A stretch of 64,000 nt of DNA from Paragordius varius (Eukaryota > Nematomorpha): positions 12,276,001 through 12,340,000 of the forward strand of contig OZ176054.1 in NCBI GenBank assembly GCA_964247055.1. Direction: 5' to 3'. The position numbers and the translations under genes were made by a program. Within the stretch, counting starts at the first letter, position 1, and each line of letters begins with the position of its first letter. A model generated the notes under the pieces. It saw nothing but the letters and a program-made list of their open reading frames with translations, searched no databases and had not been told where the DNA came from. Below are positions 59,085-64,000 of this stretch, one piece after another.

Positions 59085-60330
59085 TTACTATTATTAGCCA
59101 ATAATACTGTCCTTTGTTGTATTTACTATTTGGCAATAATTAATAACTTTCTAGCAATGTATACTTACTCATACTGTAATTTACATATCATCAACTCTCT
59201 TTAATATATTATTACGTGTGACAATTTCCAATTAACGAGAATTTGTGACACTGCTTAATTTTAGATATATTACCGTGTAGGCTCTTAAGCAGATGATTAA
59301 ATATTATTTGTCTGTCTTTGGTATCAAATATAACTATAATACTATTTAAAAATGAATGTAAAAGAAACGCAGTGATCATTTATTGATATAATATTTTTTA
59401 TATAAAAGCATCAATATAATTACAATCAATTGTAAATAATAAATAATCGAGAAAAAAACAGACACACTGGTAAATGCCCTAAGAATATCTATGTCCGCAA
59501 ACACTTAATATGAGCCTATCGATCTCATAAATTAGGAGGGGAAAACATTTTGCAGTTTTTTTTCATGATTGTAATGAAGAGTAAACTATTGGATATAATC
59601 CTGCGGTTGAAATATAAAATATTTCATGATGGTGTATAAAATTAATATACAGTCATGTATCCTTTGTTTTATGAAAAATTATTTTGTATCGTTAAATGGG
59701 TATAAATAATTTGTTAAAAAATGGAAAAATAAGAGCTCTCTACTATTAACATTATCATATTCATCAAAAAAGCGTAAGAATTACCATAGACCTCTTGGTT
59801 TTCCATCCTTTACCAAATATTTATACCCATTTAACGAAAAAAATAAATTTTTGATAATAGGATACATGACTGTAATAAGCATCCCAAGCATTTTAAATAA
59901 AAGCTATAGACTGTATCCAGATAAGGATATATTATGTATCTTCTAGGTTTGGTTCAGAACGAGAGATTAAGATGACGGCGAGAATGGTGGTGAGCGTCTA
60001 GCTAAACGATTTTCAGAAATTCAGAGAAATAACTATTTCCATATGTGTGATGCATCAAATTATTATTAAATATTTTCTGAAATTATTAAATTGAGAGAAA
60101 ATTGATTTATATAGAAACGATTATGTGTACATGACAAAGAACAAATAATTAGTTTGAAATGGAATAAATTTTAAAAAATACAAAAATTGATGAGTGTACT
60201 AGGTATTTTTGACAAGAGGGCAATACATTTATAATATATATAGAGTATGCATTTTTATGTTGGTAATTTTTTGATTGCCAAATGGCAAACAGTAGCATAT
60301 GGATAAAAAACAACAAATAAATTCAACTTA
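59085..60330. repeat. Repeat block X, third copy
   Basis: In the same orientation as the left-arm copy, it starts with half of the foldback MITE (59087-59180) and carries the empty sites for the elements at 45135-45756, 45775-45916 and 50090-50549. Confidence 0.75.
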
Positions 60331-60429
60331 CTCATTTCCTTTTTTACAACATTATTTTTTTGTTTAAGTATTTAAACCTAAGTAAAATACGGAAATGCAA
60401 TTGTGTACCAAATATAAGTTCATTCTAAT

Positions 60430-60730
60430 TGACCCTACTTACTAAAATACTGAATACACCCATCAAATAAATTTTAAACTTTATTAAATTTTTTTAATAA
60501 CAATTCACACTAATCATTTAGTCTTTATATTGTACCCATATTCGTTCTTCTTCTATTTTCAGAAAATATTTTATAATAATTATTTTTTGCTTAAAATTAA
60601 TTATTGATGGATCACACCCACAAATAATTATGTCACCTTTAAATTCTTTGATGATTCGTAGAAAATGGTGGATATAGATGCTCACCATCACTCTCGCCTT
60701 CATCACCATTTTCATCCCTATGTTATCAAC
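60430..60730. repeat. Inverted partial copy of repeat X
   Basis: The sequence from ACACCCATCAAATAAATTTT to CATCACCATTTTCATC matches 50560-50830 in direct orientation and 59950-60190 inverted. A second inversion junction therefore lies at about 60.35-60.42 kb. The minus-strand frame GDENGDEGESDGEHLYPPFS is the best-preserved version of an acidic exon-like stretch. Confidence 0.55.
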
Positions 60731-60734
60731 CATA

Positions 60735-63700
60735 TATTTTCAACAATCAAAAATTATTACCCAATAATATTTTAATGTTTCCAACAATCAACCATATATT
60801 TCCCACAATCAAATAAAATTTTAATCAATATTACCCAAATTATTTTAATGTTTTCAACAATCAACCATATATTTTCAACAATCAATTAATATTCCCAACA
60901 ATCAAAAATGATGCCCAATGATATTTTAATGTTTCCAACAATCAACCATATATTTTCAATCAAATATATTCTTAACAATCAAAAATTATTTCTCAATAAT
61001 ATATTAATGTTTCCAACAATAAACCATATATTTTCAACAATCAATTAATATTCCCAACAATCAAAAATTATTTCCCAAATATTAATGTTTCCAACAATCA
61101 ACCATATATTTACAACAATCAACTAAATTCCTGAAAATCAAAAATTAATACCCAATAATATTTCAATGTTTCCAACAATCAACCATATATTTTCAACAAT
61201 CAATTAATGTTCGCAACAATCAATTATTTCCCAATAATATTTTAACGTTTCCAACAATCAACCATATATTTTCAATCAAATAATATTCCCAACAATCAAA
61301 TAAAATTACCCAGTAGTATTTAATGTTTCCAACAATCAACCATATATTTTCAACAATCAAATATATTTCCAATATTTACCCAATAATATTTTAGTATTCC
61401 CAACAATCAACAATTTTTCAACAATCAAATAATATTCCAACAATCAAAATATATTACCCAAAAAACAATCAACCATATTTTTTCAACCATCAAATAATAT
61501 TACCCAGTAGTATTTAATGTTTCCCAATCAACCATATATTTTCAACAATCAAATATACAATAATTAATATATTTTACCCAATAATATTTTAGTATTTCCA
61601 ACAATCAACCATTTTTCAACAATCAAATAATATTCCCAACAATCAAATAATATTACCCGATAATATTTTAATGTTTCCAACAATCAACCATACATTTTCA
61701 ACAACCAAATAATATTCCCAACAATCAAATAATATTACATAATAATATATTAATGTTTCCAACAATCAACCATACATTTTCAACAATCAAATAATATTCC
61801 CAACAATCAAATAATATTACATAATAATATTTTAATGTTTACAGCAATCAACCATATATTTTCAACAATCAAATAATATTACCCAATAATTTAAGGTTTC
61901 CAACAACCAACCATATATTTTCAACAATCAAATAATATTCCCAACAATCAAATAATATTACTCAATAATTATTTAATGTTTTTAACAATCAACCATATAT
62001 TTTCAACAATCAAATAATATTCCCAACTATCAAATAATATTACCCAATAATATATTGATCAATCAACCATATATTTTCAACAATCAAATAATATTACCCA
62101 ATAATATTTTAATGTTTGCAACAATCAACCATATATTTTCAACAATCAAATAATATTCCCAACAATCCAAAATTATTTCCCAATAATATAATAATGTTTC
62201 CAACAATTAACCATATATTTTAAACAATCAAATAATATTGCCAACAATCAAATAATATTACCCAAAATATATTAATATTCCAACAATCAACCATAAATTT
62301 TCAACAAATAAATAATATTCCCAAAAATCAAAAAGTATTCCCCTATAATATATTAATATTCCAACAATACCATATATTTTCAACAAATAAATAATATTCC
62401 CAACAATCAAAAAGTATTACCCAAAATATATTAATATTCCAACAATCAACCATATATTTTAAACAATCAAATAATATTGCCAACAATCAAATAATATTAC
62501 CCATTATATATTAATGTTTCCAACAATCAACCATACATTTTCAACAATCAAATAATATTCCCAACAATCAAAAATTATTTCCCAATAATATAATAATGTT
62601 TCCAACAATTAACCATATATTTTCAACAATCAAATAATATTGCCAACAATCAAATAATATTACCCAAAATATATTAATGTTTCCAACAATCAACCTTATA
62701 TCAACAATCAAATAATATTCCCAACAATCAAAGAATATTATCCAAAATATATTAATCAATCAACCATATATTTTCAACAATCAAATAATATTCCCAACAA
62801 TCAAAGAATATTACCCAAAATATATTGATGTTTCCAACAATCAACCATATATTTTCAACAACCAAATAATATTCCCAACAATGAAAAAGTATTACCCAAT
62901 AATATATTTATGTTTCCAACAATCAACCATATATTTTAAACAATCAAATAATATTGCCAACAATCAAATAATATTACACAATATTATTTTAATGTTTCTA
63001 ACAATCAACCATATATTTTAAACAATCAAATAATATTGCAAACAATCAAATAATATTACCCAATAATATTTTAATGTTTGCAACAATCAACCATATATTT
63101 TAAACAATCAAATAATATTGCCAACAATCAAATAATATTACCCATTATATATTAATGTTTCCAACAATCAACCATATATTTACAACAATCAAATAATATT
63201 ACAAACAATCAAATAATATTACCCAATAATATTTTAATGTTTGCAACAATCAACCATATATTTTAAACAATCAAATAATATTGCCAACAATCAAATAATA
63301 TTACCCATTATATATTAATGTTTCCAACAATCAACCATATACTTTCAACAATCAAATAATATTACAATCAATCAAATAATATTACCCAATAATATTTTAA
63401 TGTTTGCAACAATCAACCATATATTTTCAACAATCAAATAATATTCCCAACAATCAAAAAGTATTCCCCTATAATATATTAATATTCCAACAATCAACCA
63501 TATATTTTCAACAAATAAATAATATTCACAACAATCAAAAAGTATTACCCAATAATATATTAATATTTCCAAAAATCAACCATACATTTTAAACAATCAA
63601 ATAATATTCCCAACAATTAAAAAGTATTTCCCAATAATATATTAATGTTTACAACAATCAACCATACATTTTAAACAAATAAATAATATTCCCAACAATT

Positions 63701-64000
63701 AAAAGTATTTCCCAATAATATATTAATGTTAACAACAATTAACCATACATTTTCACCAAATAAATAATATTCCCAACAATTAAAAGTATTTCCCAATAAT
63801 ATATTAATGTTTACAACAATTACCCATACATTTTCACCAAATAAATAATATTCCCAACAATTAAAAGTATTTCCCAATAATATATTAATGTTTACAACAA
63901 TTAACCATACATTTTCACCAAATAAATAATATTCCCAACAATTAAAAGTATTTCCCAATAATATATTAATGTTTCCAACAATCAACCATACATTTTCACC
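60735..64000. repeat. 81-bp AT-rich satellite, about 40 units, running off the window
   Basis: Units such as AATGTTTCCAACAATCAACC, ATATATTTTCAACAATCAAA, TAATATTCCCAACAATCAAA and ATTACCCAATAATATT repeat to the window end. In the last units the spacing is exactly 81 bp (63806, 63887, 63968). Within a unit, CAACAATCAA recurs about every 20 bp, pointing to growth from a shorter ancestral repeat. Proximal units are more variable in length and sequence, distal units nearly identical. The minus-strand frames near 62.6, 63.4 and 63.7-64.0 kb exist because 81 is a multiple of three. Confidence 0.9.

Noticed and set aside
62568-63985. Minus-strand frames with 27-residue repeats
   Set aside because: They follow from the 81-bp satellite period. 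There is no start context, splice signal or non-repeat sequence.
60735-64000. Regularly spaced repeats suggestive of a CRISPR array
   Set aside because: There are no unique spacers between repeats. The whole 81-bp unit repeats head to tail in a eukaryotic, AT-rich context with no cas genes.
1-64000. tRNA genes
   Set aside because: No region with paired A and B boxes and a cloverleaf was seen. The one B-box-like motif, in the 460-bp insert, lacks a convincing A box.

Overview
The window is AT-rich metazoan nuclear DNA dominated by mobile elements, with a few spliced host genes. The evidence for an animal is a NUP85-like nucleoporin gene with spliceosomal GT-AG introns, a metazoan-type 28S rRNA fragment, several ZBED/GTF2IRD2-type hAT transposons, an APE-type LINE, Helitrons and a Ty3/gypsy remnant. 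Several introns of the nucleoporin gene are only 24-28 nt long. From memory, this size is typical of dicyemid mesozoans, but sequence alone does not let me name the species.

Layout. 0.5-15.1 kb is a graveyard of DNA transposons: a hAT with a Helitron nested in it, a 1.8-kb ZBED-type hAT with perfect target duplications, and a broken gypsy element on the minus strand. Between them lie short coding-like exon remnants. 15-19 kb holds a 21-bp minisatellite and a possible two-exon small secreted-peptide gene. 19.17-26.13 kb is one retrotransposition product bounded by a 17-bp target duplication. It consists of a LINE (minus strand) joined at its 5' side to an inverted 28S rRNA fragment, with a 2.7-kb hAT later inserted into the LINE. 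26.6-34.4 kb is the NUP85 homologue on the minus strand. Its larger introns contain repeated hairpin MITEs.

36.7-59.1 kb is a large, diverged inverted duplication. Each arm carries a complete five-exon copy of an unrecognised secreted, cysteine-containing, N-glycosylated protein (444 aa at 38.2-41.1 kb, minus; 442 aa at 54.5-57.4 kb, plus), with all introns in phase 1. Each arm also carries a copy of the same LINE remnant. The arms differ by later insertions: a hAT in the left arm and a TIR element in the right arm. The centre (46.5-49.9 kb) is a tandem array that changes orientation near 49.3 kb and is split by a Helitron. Further insertions here are a GC-rich 460-bp block with a 14-bp target duplication and a perfect 55-bp-arm hairpin. 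Both have a matching empty site elsewhere in the window.

59.1-60.7 kb is a third, partly inverted copy of the central repeat block. From about 60.73 kb to the window end lies an 81-bp-period AT-rich satellite. I found no tRNA gene, CRISPR array or intact retroelement. Most long open frames in the window are transposon fragments, repeats or chance AT-rich frames. The host genes only become visible when short exons are joined.
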